NCBI GenBank assembly: GCA_026545225.1
Contig: CM048845.1
Span: forward strand, 89,716,533-89,780,532
Direction: 5' to 3'
Length of the DNA: 64,000 nucleotides
Source of the DNA: Cornus controversa
Taxonomy: Eukaryota > Streptophyta > Magnoliopsida > Cornales > Cornaceae
Each line of letters begins with the position of its first letter. Position 1 is the stretch's first letter. Shown piece by piece: positions 25,076 through 37,105 of this stretch. The notes below the pieces were generated by a model, which saw nothing but the letters and a program-made list of their open reading frames with translations, was not told where the DNA came from and searched no databases. The position numbers were made by a program, and so were the translations under genes.

Positions 25076-26729
25076 TGCATAAAAGAAGGTGAGAAGTATT
25101 ATGTTTAATTAATTAATTATTTTTATGAACTACATAAAACATTTTGACAAACTTACCATCAAATGGTCACTAAAGAGCAATTTAGTTTTAAGATTGATGA
25201 CTATTCATATTTTTATATCTTAGGGTTATTTTAAATCAATTACTTTTTAATTTTGGTCATTGAAATATAATCTTCCCTAAAATTTTCATAAAGACAAAGA
25301 GGTCTTATTTTGAGAAATGTTTTCAAATAAATTAAGATTCTATAAATAATGAACCTTTTTCCAGGATTGCCCTTTATTACTAAATTTCCATTAGTGCATT
25401 TTTTTACTAAAATAATTTTTTTTTCTCTACTTTCGATATTTTTAATTAATACTTATTTACAAAAATATTAATTATTATCAAAATTAATAATTCTAAAATA
25501 TTTAACAAATTATTTCAAATTCACTTTCCATATATAAATTCTCACAACACGAGAAAATACAATGAAATACTTTTCATGCAATACATTTATGAATAATAAA
25601 TGAATAATTTCTATTATTTTTTAATTTTTCTACTTCATAGTTCTTTTAAAATAAAATCTCAAGAATCAAAAATGAATTTTTATAAATTTAAGACAATATT
25701 ATTTTAAAAAAAAAATATCAAACTATTTTAATATATAAAATATAACGTGAATTTGAGATTAGGACAGTTGAGTTAGATAAGTCTCTGGAAACAACTCAGC
25801 TGTCCTATTCTATGATGAGCTGAGAAAACTCCCATTCAATAGCCCATCTGACAACTAATTTGGCTACCAAAGCCCCTGCCACTAGTGCAAAGGCCAGCAC
25901 AGCTTTGAACCACATCCCAACTTTAATGATATTCTCAAAACAATCCCTCACTAAAACTAGCCAATAACCATCACATATTGCCCTATCGTTTATTTACTGC
26001 AACAAATTTATATTTTTTCCAACTTCAATTCCAAGAGGGATTTGGTGCTCCCAAATATAACTATACTATAAAATATAGTATATAATAGATGAAGTAAGAA
26101 AGAAAAGAAGCAAAACATTCATCATTTGGAGAGGGACTTTCATCCTCGGTAATAGAACTGCAAATAAGCTATGAGGTTTTTGCTATTAAAGTTTTTAATC
26201 TGAGTTTCGAGCCGACTTGTTTGTTTGTTTAATCCATTTTGATCTGATCTTGATTTGGAGCTCAAACTTGAGCTTGAAATCAAGATTGCCAAGGAGAAAA
26301 AAAAAATTATAAATTCAAACAATTCGTCACATATGAGTTGTGCTCACGAGCTTTTTATCGAGTTTGTTTACAAATATGTGTTCATGAATAGCATGTTCAT
26401 AAGCTTAGCAAGTCGGGTTATGAATTATTTGAACTTGACTTTTTATCAAAAGAGCTTCAAAATTGAGCTCAAGCTGAGTCTGAGACATTGACGAAGAGTT
26501 CAACTTGTTTGTAGCCCTCTCTATTCTAAAGGCTTAAAGATGTAACATTATAAATATAATTAATTTGAAAATAAAAACAAGAGTAACTCCAAAATTTATT
26601 TTACTTAACAAAAAAAAAAAATTGCTGGTTCATTTCTATAATGAACCCGTCTGTTCGGACCAGTCCGAATCAATTGGCTCCCAAGGCACTTTCTCACGGA
26701 GAACAAACAACTAATTAGGTAGAGTAAAT
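25076..26729. other. A+T-rich intergenic DNA
   Basis: No gene is recognised. A repeat rich in GAGCTC/AGCTTGA motifs (about 26190-26500) may be an old MITE, with its ends unresolved. Confidence 0.4.
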
Positions 26730-26943
26730 GTGCAATGTCCATGAGTAGATATTCGGTGAGTCAAGCATACCACATGATTGGTATGCTCAGCCAACGAAAA
26801 AGCATTGTTTAGTGAAATTGATTCCACCTACAAATAAAAACTACTCTCAACTAACTAAAATGATGTATTTTCATTAATTGGGCATACCAATCACGTTATA
26901 TGTCCGACTCACTCAATATCTTTTCCAATGTCACAGTTGCACA
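26730..26943. mobile_element. MITE with about 60-bp inverted arms
   Basis: The left arm (26730-26790: GTGCAATGTCC, ATATTCGGTGAGTC, TGATTGGTATGC) pairs with the right arm (26943-26882 read in reverse complement: GTGCAACTGTGACATT, ATATTGAGTGAGTCGG, GTGATTGGTATGCCC). The roughly 95-bp centre is unrelated. Size, A+T content and arms fit a foldback MITE. Its superfamily is not determined. Confidence 0.65.
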
Positions 26944-29900
26944 CACCTTTTTCTCTTATTATACTTCAGTAATTATCTTTATATCTTATTTTAGATATTT
27001 GTAAGAATTGAACACAACTTTGGAACATAACTAAAAAAAAATTACCACCTTTTTCACATTGGACCTTTACTATAGCTAATGAGTTTTTTTTTATTTAATC
27101 TAAACTGAACTTTTTATTTAAAAAAAAAAAACGACAACTAACATAGATTATTAATTATATTAACCAAATAATTATGCATATATGCATCATATCATATAAT
27201 ATATATGTTATGCTTCATAACTTTTTGTAGGATTGACTTGTATTATTATTTTTCTTAATTTTTGTTTTCTCTTCTCACATTTTATATATGGTATTACCGT
27301 TCATTTATTTAATACTTAAATTTATTATTCTTCATTAATTAATTTAGTATAAATATATATAATTAGGACAACGATTTAAAAATTACAAATAGGTCAAAAC
27401 TTGTAGTAAATAGTCTTCAAAAAGATCATGATGTTACCTAATGCTAACATGAGATCCAAAAAGAAATACTAAAAAAATCATGATGTTACGTAACACTAGT
27501 ACACTAATACTATATGCGAGATCCAAAAACAAATCACATTTACAATAATCAATTTTGTTACGTAACGCTAATACGAACACTAATACGGATTTGATTTCGT
27601 TACACTGGAACCGTGTCTGCAGCCACAACTATGAACCTTGGACTCTACTGAATTTAATAAAAACGAGATTAGATATATTTTGGACTTTTTAAATAAAATA
27701 AACCAGCATGTGTTTGTATAAAGAGCTGTAGCGCAGGCTGATACGGTTCAATACCTTAAAGTGAATAATTGACCAGCTAAAGAGCTTCAACATCAAATCT
27801 AGACTCACTGCCGGTAAAAAAATTAGAGTGAGAAATAGAGAGACATCACAAAATATGTTGGGGGAGAAAGATACAAAAAAAATTGAAAAGGAAAAAAGTT
27901 CTTTTGATCCTTGATAGAATATAATGATGGACGTGTGGCTTTGGAAGTGAGTTTTAATGGATGGGTCGATGGCCATAAAGAGTATTACAGCATTTAAACT
28001 TTGAATTTTACAGCCGAAACCTTCAACATATATATATACACGCGGACACACACACACATACATACGCACACACTATAATTTTTTTTTAACTAAATCATTT
28101 TAAGAGTACGAGAGTAGATGGATGTGGAGGTGTATGTAAATTTATATGAAAATGTAATGGGTGAATTGTGATCGTTAAATTAACAATAAAAATAGTTATT
28201 TTATATTGTAAATACACATAAATATTTTAAACTGTAAAATTAATTTTTTAAACATTATTTATTGTTAGATTGTGTTTTTTTTTATAGTGAGATTCAAACA
28301 TAATACTTAAATGTAATATAAATAGAAATCAATAATTTCTTTCGGTAGAAGGTATTGTGGTTTGAATTCAATCACGTACAAAAACACCAAGTTGATGAAT
28401 TATCAAGGCGAAGCCGTTTTTTATTTTAAATTCAACACTTTAAATAGATAATTTTACTACTTTAATTGGTGAAATTTCGCCAATAATAAATTTGTACCAA
28501 TAAAATTTCAAAGTAAATATAATGAAGGGTACACTATGAGGTAACTAATAAAAAAACAAAAAATTGTAGCGGAGAAGATTTTAATTCGACGAAGATGGCT
28601 AACACCAAATAAATAAACGTATATGGTCAGTATATGTGACCATCTGATTGCTTATTGCTACATTGGACTGTATCAAAATGCACATAATATCTTCCAGTTA
28701 GGATACTTTTTTTTTTTGTTAGTTAGGATACTTGAATAGACTAACTAGTGAGAGGTAATTTTTTGTCCAATTTAGCTCATGCCGTGTACCATAAAATATG
28801 TACGCATGTGTATCACAGTCCAATCCAGAAAAAGGACACTGCACGCCTTCACAAGGCTCAACCCTGTATCGAGATAATGAGAACAAAAAAGGTGAGCTGA
28901 GACTATTTGAGTAAAGACAAGGTACACTGTTGCCCAAATTAATCACACGTCACCTCTTTAAGACCTGTACCAAAAAGTTGGTCATAACGTAACTAATATT
29001 GTCTTTAGCATTTCTAGAATAGTTGGATATTATCTTATATGAGAAATTATTATATGATTTCGGACTGCATGTTTTGTCCATGGTAAAATTTAACTTCAGA
29101 ACAATAATTATATTTAGACATGCGTAAATTTGGATTTTTAACTTGCGTTGAAATTTTGGATTAAAAAGTCGAGTTAATTCAGGTTGTCCCAAATGATCAA
29201 TCTTCAGACAAAAAAATTAATTTGATATTGAGTTAGTTTTGTATTAGATTATTTCTAAACGTAAAAAAAATTAAAACCTTAATGCAAATTTCTAAAAAAA
29301 TTCAAACAAATTCTTAGGAAATTAATTCTCCAAAATATTTACATATAAAATAAAAAAAGATTTAGATGGGAAGTTAAAAAGAAAAGGATGACTATAATTT
29401 GAATATTATATACAATATTAAAAATAAACATAATATAAAAAATAAAATTAGAATGGTTACCCAAGCCTGTGCAAAATCGGGTTGGGCTCGAATTGGATTC
29501 GAGTTGACCAACCTAAGTTACATCCCTAGTTTGTATTTTTATATGTAAAAGTTACATAATGGTACGCACAACCCTTCATTCAAACTCAATTAGGGATGGG
29601 AACGAGGCGGGTACAACACAGGTTTACCTAAACTCATGTCCGCCCCGTTCCCTTTAATAGCCTTCACATACCCGTCGTGGGTATGAGATGGAGAGGGAAT
29701 TCAAATCCTATTCTCACTCGTTAGGAGACTGAGCGGGACGAGGTGCGTATGTACAGTGTGAGAAATGTGCACTAAAAAATTATCTCATCCCCATGTTCCA
29801 TCTTACAATAAATCAGGCCATAAATGATTAAAAGATATTTTTATGGAACAATAAGTTAAATTGTCATGCTATTACTACCATAAACCTTTCTTTGCCCTGT

Positions 29901-30075
29901 TTTCATCAACCCAAGACCGGCATACAAAAGGAAAAATAAAATCATTAGACCAATATATAAATATGTTTATAATAATAACAATTAGACAGGGCGTGATACG
30001 TTTTTAACAAATCTCGAGCCCGTTCTGTGCTTCTGGTGGATTCTAGTTTTCTTTTACATTTTTGCCCCTATTAAG
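26944..30075. other. Gene-free A+T-rich region
   Basis: No coding potential is recognised. It includes a short (CA)n run near 28040-28073, the tail-only scar at 28696-28733, and degenerate repeats around 29460-29530 (GGGTTGGGCTCGAATTGG) and 29590-29760 (GGGATGGGAACGAGGCGGGT) that resemble common plant MITE families but cannot be bounded. Confidence 0.45.
28696..28733 (-). mobile_element. Poly(A)-only insertion scar
   Basis: AGTTAGGATACTT occurs perfectly at 28696-28708 and 28721-28733. The 12 bases between them are TTTTTTTTTGTT. This is a 13-bp target duplication around a bare A-tail (minus orientation), with no more than three non-A bases. Confidence 0.6.
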
Positions 30076-30470
30076 CAAATTTGAGGAATTAATGCAAATC
30101 CAACTTATCACCAAACATTCTAAACAATAAAATGTCAAAGTTCAAGTCTTATCAGAGACAAAAATGTGTGTGAATAAATAAGGTAAATAAAAAATAAAAA
30201 AAAATGCATACCTAACGTAGAAAGGAAATGTTGATTACGATTATAACTTGCGTGTAAAGTTGGGTTAGACCCACTGAACAATTTGAGGAGTTAATGCAAA
30301 TCAAACTTATCACGAAACATTCTACACAATAAAAGGTCCAAGTTAAAGTCTCATCAGAGAGAAAAATGTGTGTGTGAATAAACAATAAAAAATAAAAATA
30401 AAAATAATGCAAACCCAACTTAGAAAGGAAATGTTGATTACGATTATAGCTTGTGTGTAAAGTTGGGTTA
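30076..30470. repeat. Tandem duplication of a ~200-bp unit
   Basis: Copy 1 spans about 30076-30279 and copy 2 about 30280-30470. Shared blocks include TTGAGGAATTAATGCAAATC / TTGAGGAGTTAATGCAAATC, AAAATGTGTGTGAATAAA, and GGAAATGTTGATTACGATTA. Identity is roughly 85-90% by eye. No coding content. Confidence 0.85.
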
Positions 30471-30973
30471 GGATATGAATTAAGTTTGGGTTCACCAATC
30501 ATAAAAAATTATATGTACTGTTTGGTATTGGGTGAGATATAAGTATGGGGATCTCTCTGCTGTATTCCTTAAAACTAGATGGGAGGGTTGTAAATACCAA
30601 AGACACGAAAATCAAATACTATCCTCTGATGATGTGACCTTTTTACGATCCTCAAATCTAGTTTTAGCAAATAAAACAGAGAGATCCCGCAAAGAGTTAA
30701 TCCAAATCCTTTTTTTTTTTTTTTTTGGGTAACTCATCCACCCTTTCTTCCTTGTTTGGGGAATATGCAATTTAAGAGTTATTATAGAATCATACTATTT
30801 CTTTTTAGAATTTAAGCAAGAAAGGTATTTTATCTCAATAGGATGGAAAGAAAAGAAAAGAAGAAAATTTCATAAATTATTAATGAAAATTGAATAAATG
30901 AAAGATAAATAGAATGTTCGAGAGTCAATTATATTCAGTAATTTGATGAAATTATTAGAATAATTGAAAAAAA

Positions 30974-31570
30974 TGGCAAAATGCATAAATACCCCCCTCC
31001 ACTTTTAATTTTTGGCACAAAACCCTCAAACAAAATTTTATATATATATTTTTACCCTCTAAACTATCTAATTGTTACAAAGTGATGTTATTCAATGAAA
31101 ATGCCCCTTGATATAAATTTAAGAAAATTTAGTTTTTCTTTAAAATGATTTTCATTTTAGGTTTTCTTTTCCTTTTTTATTTTTAAAAATCAAAATTTAA
31201 GAAACTTTTAACAATTGTTCCAAGATATATATATATAGAAGCACCATTAAAAAAATCAAAAATAATTTCTAACAACATTGTGTTGAATGTGTTATTTGTA
31301 TTAATTTTAATCTTATATTAAAGGACATCGTTTTCTTAAATTTACATTAAAGGAATTTTTTTGTCATTATAACATTACTTTAATGGTACGTAATTTTTTT
31401 ATTTTTTAAAAATTTAAAAGGAAAAAAACTTGAAATAAAAATAATTTTCAAGAAAACCTATTTTTTTAAAAAAAATTGTACTAGGGGGCACTTTCGTCAT
31501 TATAATATCACTTAGAAGAGTTTTGTGCCAAAATTTGAAAGTGGAGGTTTTTTTTTAATGCAATATTGTC
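30974..31570. mobile_element. ~600-bp MITE with long terminal inverted repeats
   Basis: The left end GGCAAAATGCATAAATACCC, with CTCCACTTTTAATTTTTGGC following, pairs with the right end read in reverse complement (GACAATATTGCATT, then CCTCCACTTTCAAATTTTGG and CACAAAACTC). The pairing continues inward (AAGTGATGTTATTCAATGAA with AAGTGATATTATAATGACG), for well over 100 bp. The GGCAAAATGCA start is typical of plant MULE-type MITEs. No transposase is present, and the target duplication is not resolved. Confidence 0.65.
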
Positions 31571-33785
31571 TTAAAAATCCAAAAGGAAGTTATAGGATTT
31601 TGTTATGTTAATGATAATAACTAATTAAGTTATAATATGTAATTAACCATTTAAACTTTAGAATAATTATTTACTAACTAAATGTGAAAGATACAACTTT
31701 TGGCTTATTTACCGAAAATTGTAATAAAGAAAATGATATTTTATTACTTGAATCCCAGATGAATGTAACCAAAAAATGAGTTTGATTTGACCTATATAGT
31801 TGGCCTAATTTTAGTTATTGTTTCGTTACTATCATAGCAATATATTTAAATTTTAAAAGCATTAATGAGAGATAATATGGACCGCACAGGCACTAATTGC
31901 TTGATGTGTGGGAAGAGGCTGGGGTAATAAGAGGCCATTGTCTCATAAATCAAATTTTCAACCAACAACAGGATCGATGTTGATATTTCGTGAATCGAAC
32001 ACTTTCAATTTAAGTTTTTATTTCTTCAAATCAATTTTTGTTTGTTCATTTCAAGTAATCATTTTATTTTATTTGTTTTAGAATCAAAATTTAAGTGGAG
32101 AATGTTAATTGAAAGATTTTCATTAGATAAAGATCAATTCAATAATTAAAAGATTTGAAACATATATCGACTAATATTATTGTTTATAAAAACCTTTCTT
32201 CATTAAGGGACATTAAAAAAAGGGCCACTGAGAGGAACAGACCGTGAGAGGCTGTCCATTGTTGCCTGCTTACTGTTTTAGGTGGATCCGTTGTAGTGTT
32301 ACTTGCACATGCATATACATACATATAATAGATACATGTATATTTAATAATATATATACACACACACGAAGAACACTTTAAAGTCAAAGCGTTTTGAGTT
32401 TTGATGGAGGGAATTGGAAAGAAAAGAAAATGAAAGAAATGGAGGGACAGTGATTTTTATATTTGCTCAGAGGAGAGAGAAAAAAAATCATCATTTTAGC
32501 CTAGAAAATTTGATGAGATTTTGGTTCATCAATGTAGCACTTCGACAAATGTAAGACTTTTATTTCTTTTAAAAGTTATCTATTTATCTACAGTCAATAA
32601 AAAATTGAGAACTTACACTTGTCGGAGATACCACATCATGTATCCAGTGATATTGTATACTTTCTCTGTAAAAGAAAGATATGAGAGTAAATTAGTTCAT
32701 ATCTTTTATTTCCTAATTCGTCAAATACAAATAGTCAAATACCATTATTGTTTTTTTTTTTCTTTCATAACTAAAATTATTCTTTATTTATTTTCTTTAC
32801 TGTATATTCAAACGAGTAATTAGTTTACTATCACTCTTTTCTTGTCCGATAAAGCGCAAGCGCTATCAAACACTTGATGTCATAGCCTTTGTTGTTGGAT
32901 GAGAAATTATTAAGTATTTTCGGATTCATTTGCCTTTAAGCTAATAGTAAACACATTACCACAACAACTATTAAAATAAAATAAAATACACATGCATTCC
33001 TATTGACCTCGAATCATGGGTTCGAAGTACCTAATAATCTCTTGTCTTTTGACACACCCATTGCCACCGCATGCTAAAAAGTAAAAAGATTCTGTTATTT
33101 AGGCAGAATTGACCGACACACTTTTCATCCATAATGATATAAGTCTGTCAATTCTGCCTAACTATGATTTTTCAAAGTAAAAACAACTTTTCCTCTGTGC
33201 CCCCATCGAATATTTCATATATATTTATATGTATATATCCATATACATATAAAAAGCATAACATTACATAGATCACACAAGTCAACCAGCCTTTTATAAT
33301 TAATTTTCTTATAACTTTATTTCATCAAATTAAATTATCATCTTTGATCTCATAAAATTATATTTTATGATATTTTGATTTTATTTTTTTTACTCATTTT
33401 AATATAGACTTTGTGATGATATATACTATTATTGTGTTCAAAATTTGCTACTTTAAACATCAACTCACACATAGTTGTATTATTTTTTTAATATGAGATG
33501 AAGTTATTAAAAATAATTTTAAAAATATAAATATAAATATAATAGATAAAATGTAATAGTTTTTTTTATTTATTAAAAGAAACGATTCTTTTCCTATAGA
33601 ATTAAGAGAAAGACTATCAAATAAACTGGAGTGTTTTCACACAGTGACGCATGCCCCCAAAAAATTAAGAAATAACAAATTTAACCCAAATACTTTTTGA
33701 TATTATAATAAAATAATATAAATAATGGAAGTTCCTAAAATTGCTCCCCACCCCTTTTTCATCATCTATTTTCATCTCTGTAATA
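31571..33785. other. A+T-rich DNA upstream of the ABCD1 promoter
   Basis: No gene is recognised. It holds the hairpin at 33099-33161 and T-rich tracts. Nothing else can be supported. Confidence 0.45.
33099..33161. repeat. Perfect 15-bp inverted repeat (hairpin)
   Basis: TTAGGCAGAATTGAC (33099-33113) and its exact reverse complement GTCAATTCTGCCTAA (33147-33161) flank a 33-base loop. Pairing weakens outside the arms. It could be a relic of a foldback element or a small structured transcript. Nothing shows expression. Confidence 0.8.
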
Positions 33786-33787
33786 TC

Positions 33788-34053
33788 ATGTCTAATATAT
33801 AAACTCTCTCTCTTTATATTGTGGTAGTAGTGGTGTCACGATTATACAGTTAGGGCTGTACTGTGTTCAATAAGAATCGTAAGCAGCTATTAATAGATTT
33901 GTATGTTGTTACAAGATCTTGATTGTTGTCTAATTCATTGAAGCTCACATCGGAATATATGCGGAGTTCGATCGAGTTCTGGATATGAGTGTTGTGCTTT
34001 GTAGGAGAGACTGTAGAGAGTGATGATGTTGTTTTGATTTCCTGCGCGATCAG
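33788..34053 (+). promoter_or_regulatory. Likely ABCD1 core promoter and non-coding first exon
   Basis: A TATA-like CTAATATATAAACTC (33791-33805) is followed by a CT-rich stretch (33803-33815), then about 220 bases of higher complexity and G+C than the flanks. It ends CGCGATCAG with a strong splice donor GTAAGG at 34054. No competing gene exists between here and the ABCD1 start codon at 45028, and the coding exon there is preceded by splice acceptors (TTTTAATTTAG ending 44940, and TGATATTTAG ending 45001). I infer that this is the leader exon, joined across an intron of about 11 kb. Confidence 0.45.
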
Positions 34054-35616
34054 GTAAGGAAATTTGATTCTACCTTTTTTGTTTCTCTGTTTGGTTGCCC
34101 AGAAAGGTCGGGAAAAAAGCAATGAAATTGTGATTTAGAGTGTTATGCTATAATTTTTGTTTTATCTTCCTTCGAGAAAAGTTAAAAGCTCGCCTTAAAC
34201 TGCTGTTTTAGGTCAATTTGGATGGAACTTTGTCTTCTCATCGGAAAAGTGAACTTTATCTTGTTTTTCCTACACTTACCAACCAAACAGAGATCATTTG
34301 TTCTAAGAAATATTATACTGAATGGAAAAATTAGTTTATGACCTTATTTATGATTTCTATGGTATTTTTTATTTATTTTAAATATATGTTTGGTGTTGAT
34401 ACTATTATTATTCATTTCATTACTACAGTCACCATGAAGTTGGTTCTACTTATATTTGCTTCAATATTTTCCCTTTCTTTTTGTTGTTTATATACATGCT
34501 TCCATTTGGAACTTTGACAATATGCCCGGGGTTTAGATTTGCTTTGAAAAGTTGCTCTTCTGTAATTCTATCAACTACCAAGACTTCTTCTTAAACCTAG
34601 TCTATCGCTATGCTATGTGGTGGGACTTGTGATATGATTATTTACATCATTCCTAGTAGTTATGGACTCGGAAACACATTGATAGCCTGCCTAAATCATA
34701 AATATCAACCCCATCTGAACTTGTATAAAAGTTTGCATATTTTCTTAATTTCATTGTAAATTGGGGGTTGGTGAAGTTTGAAGGAAGGATTACTTACTAG
34801 CTATAGCCTTCACTTTGTTTTTGCAATATAATCTGAAGGTTTTCAACCTTTATGCCCAAGCAATTTTATTTTTCTGCAGTTATATTGTCAAAAAACTTGG
34901 GTGAGACATGCAATATATCCTCACAATATCTGGGGCTTACTGCTTATGTGCTTGCCTGCTGAGGCAGTGTAACCCAAACATCAAAATCGGGTCATTGTAG
35001 ATTGTTCTTGATCCTCTGTTTCAGGTGCTTAGAAGTTCTTAAGATTCAGTCGAGACTCCAGACTCATCTTTTGTTTTTAATTTTTAATTCTCTCCACATT
35101 ATGAGTTATGAATTACGCTAAGTGAATATTTAAGAAATGAACAAATTACACCGATATCCCATCTAGTTAGGTTAAAATACATGCACCTGCACCTCCCCTC
35201 TAGCTACGCTAAGTTGTTTCTATTTTCTCCATTTAATCACCTCTCTATTTGATCTCAAGGCTAACACATATCATGGGCCTCTGATTCTATACACTAGAAT
35301 GAATCTTATGGACCTTCTTTCTTCTCTTAACACTAGAATGAATCTTATTGTTGATAAACGATTTGGACCACAACCTTTGCGGTGGTCGTGGAGGACCCAA
35401 TTTGAAAGAGGACGTTGAGTGGTCTAAGGGTACACTTGTATGGCCTTGTGTAAGAGAGTTTTAGATAAGGATAGAGTTTAGAAAAACTGTCTTTAAAGAG
35501 AGGGAGAGTTTTAAAAAGAGTGGCATGCAAGAAAAATTAGAAGTTACTGAGAGGGCGAATGTGTCTTCTCACGTACATTACAACATCAAAATTACTTTTT
35601 TGAAATTTTTGTCTCA

Positions 35617-35835
35617 TGATATCAGCATTAAACGACTTGGTTAAGATGGTTTAGACATGTGCAAAGAAGACCTTTAACTGTGCCGGTCAGGAAAAGTGAC
35701 ATAGTCCAAATTGAGGGCAAAGCTAACATGGATAGAGGTTGTAAAGAAAGATATGATAGCATGTGGATTAACTGATGAGATGACCTTAAGCCTAACAAGA
35801 GGGGAGGTCAATGTAATTTGTCCTTAAGAAATTTT
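35617..35835 (+). mobile_element. RTE-type LINE 3' remnant
   Basis: Plus-strand reading gives RWFRHVQRRPLTVPVRKSD, then, after a frameshift, TWIEVVKKDMIACGLTDEM and LSLTRGEV. This is the C-terminal end of plant RTE-clade reverse transcriptases. All upstream domains are missing. Confidence 0.7.
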
Positions 35836-36278
35836 AGCTAAAATTATGTTTGGATTGGCATTATATATAATATTATAGTGGAATTTTCCTTTTATTTTAA
35901 TATATATTTACTATATGATTCGTGGCTTTGATCTCCAAAAAAGAAATAAAAGGAGTATTTTGAAGAAATGTTTATACTTCTCTAGTATGTACATATTGTA
36001 CATACATTCTCATCTTTGAGCTCCATAAATGTGAACATTCACAGATCAAATTCTCTTTATCATTAGTTATATACACTTAGGTAATAAGGGAAGTCTATAA
36101 ATATTTATTAAACGAAGTTTGAAACTAATGAAGTTAATTGGATGATTTTTATTATCAAGGCGAACACATATTTTAGTAAAATTAAGTTGAATAGAGCGGA
36201 TGGACAATGTTTTGTTTTCTTTTCAAGAACAGGAGAGTTTCTGGTGCATTTTGATATCAAGTAGGTCTACTAGTTCAG

Positions 36279-36325
36279 GAATTCAGGCTGGATATTTTTT
36301 TTGATAAGTAGAATACAGGCTGGAT
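36279..36325 (-). mobile_element. Tail-only LINE insertion scar
   Basis: GAATTCAGGCTGGAT (36279-36293) is repeated as GAATACAGGCTGGAT (36311-36325), 14 of 15 matching. The 17 bases between them are ATTTTTTTTGATAAGTA. The reverse complement, TACTTATCAAAAAAAAT, is the same as the end of the LINE at 14765-15364 (TTACTTATC plus A-run). This is the clearest of the tail-only copies. Confidence 0.75.
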
Positions 36326-37105
36326 TTGTTTGAAGGCATACTTTATTTTCTCTATAATGCTATAAACTGTCATCTAGATTCCATATAAATGTCCATATAA
36401 TGTGTAGTTGGGCTAGATGTAATGTTTTTTCTGGAGATTGGTCCTTCATTGAACAAGATGAAATGGATCTCGTAAAGATCAGAATCTCCAGAATATCTAG
36501 TTGAATTGACCAATTAATTTTGGCAACTATGTGACCTGGAGTGGTTTTAATCGTTTGCTTTGTTTGCAACTTTGCATGAGCCTATATTGGTTTTTTCTTT
36601 TGTTATCACACATGAACTTATGTGTATATACTAGGCACTTATGTAGGACAACACTAAGGTTTTCAAGTAATTTATTTATTTATTGTAATTTCAAAAATAT
36701 AAGCTGAATCCAATTTTTCCAATTTTGTTTTTGCGGTAGAGTCTGGAAAAATTGATGTCTTCATATTCTCTAAATAGTTGGCTGAATTTTTATAAATTTA
36801 GATGAATCTGATTTTTTTTTTCTTATTTGGCTGAATATTTCCAAACTTGCAGTCAGTTTTTCTTCATCTGATCTTTCTCTAATTCAAATTTGGTTGTCTA
36901 TCCGAATCTGATATCACCATATTTACCCAAACTTTTGATGCGATTTGAAAGAAAACTTGAGACTAATGCTGATTACAATTTGGTTTACTGGGGGCTTTGT
37001 TTTTACAAAACTTGTAGGTTTATAAGGATGAAAGAGAGCTTGTAGGGCTAGTTTATGTAAAACGGGTTTGGTTTTAGCTTGGTTTTTGAAGTGATAGGTT
37101 ATTGA

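Noticed and set aside
27689-28069. 126-codon minus-strand frame, hydrophobic
   Set aside because: Low-complexity F/L/S-rich reading of A+T-rich DNA with a (CA)n run. No homology recognised.
30076-30470. Direct repeats that might suggest a CRISPR-like array
   Set aside because: Only two long, imperfect copies without spacers, in a plant nuclear context.
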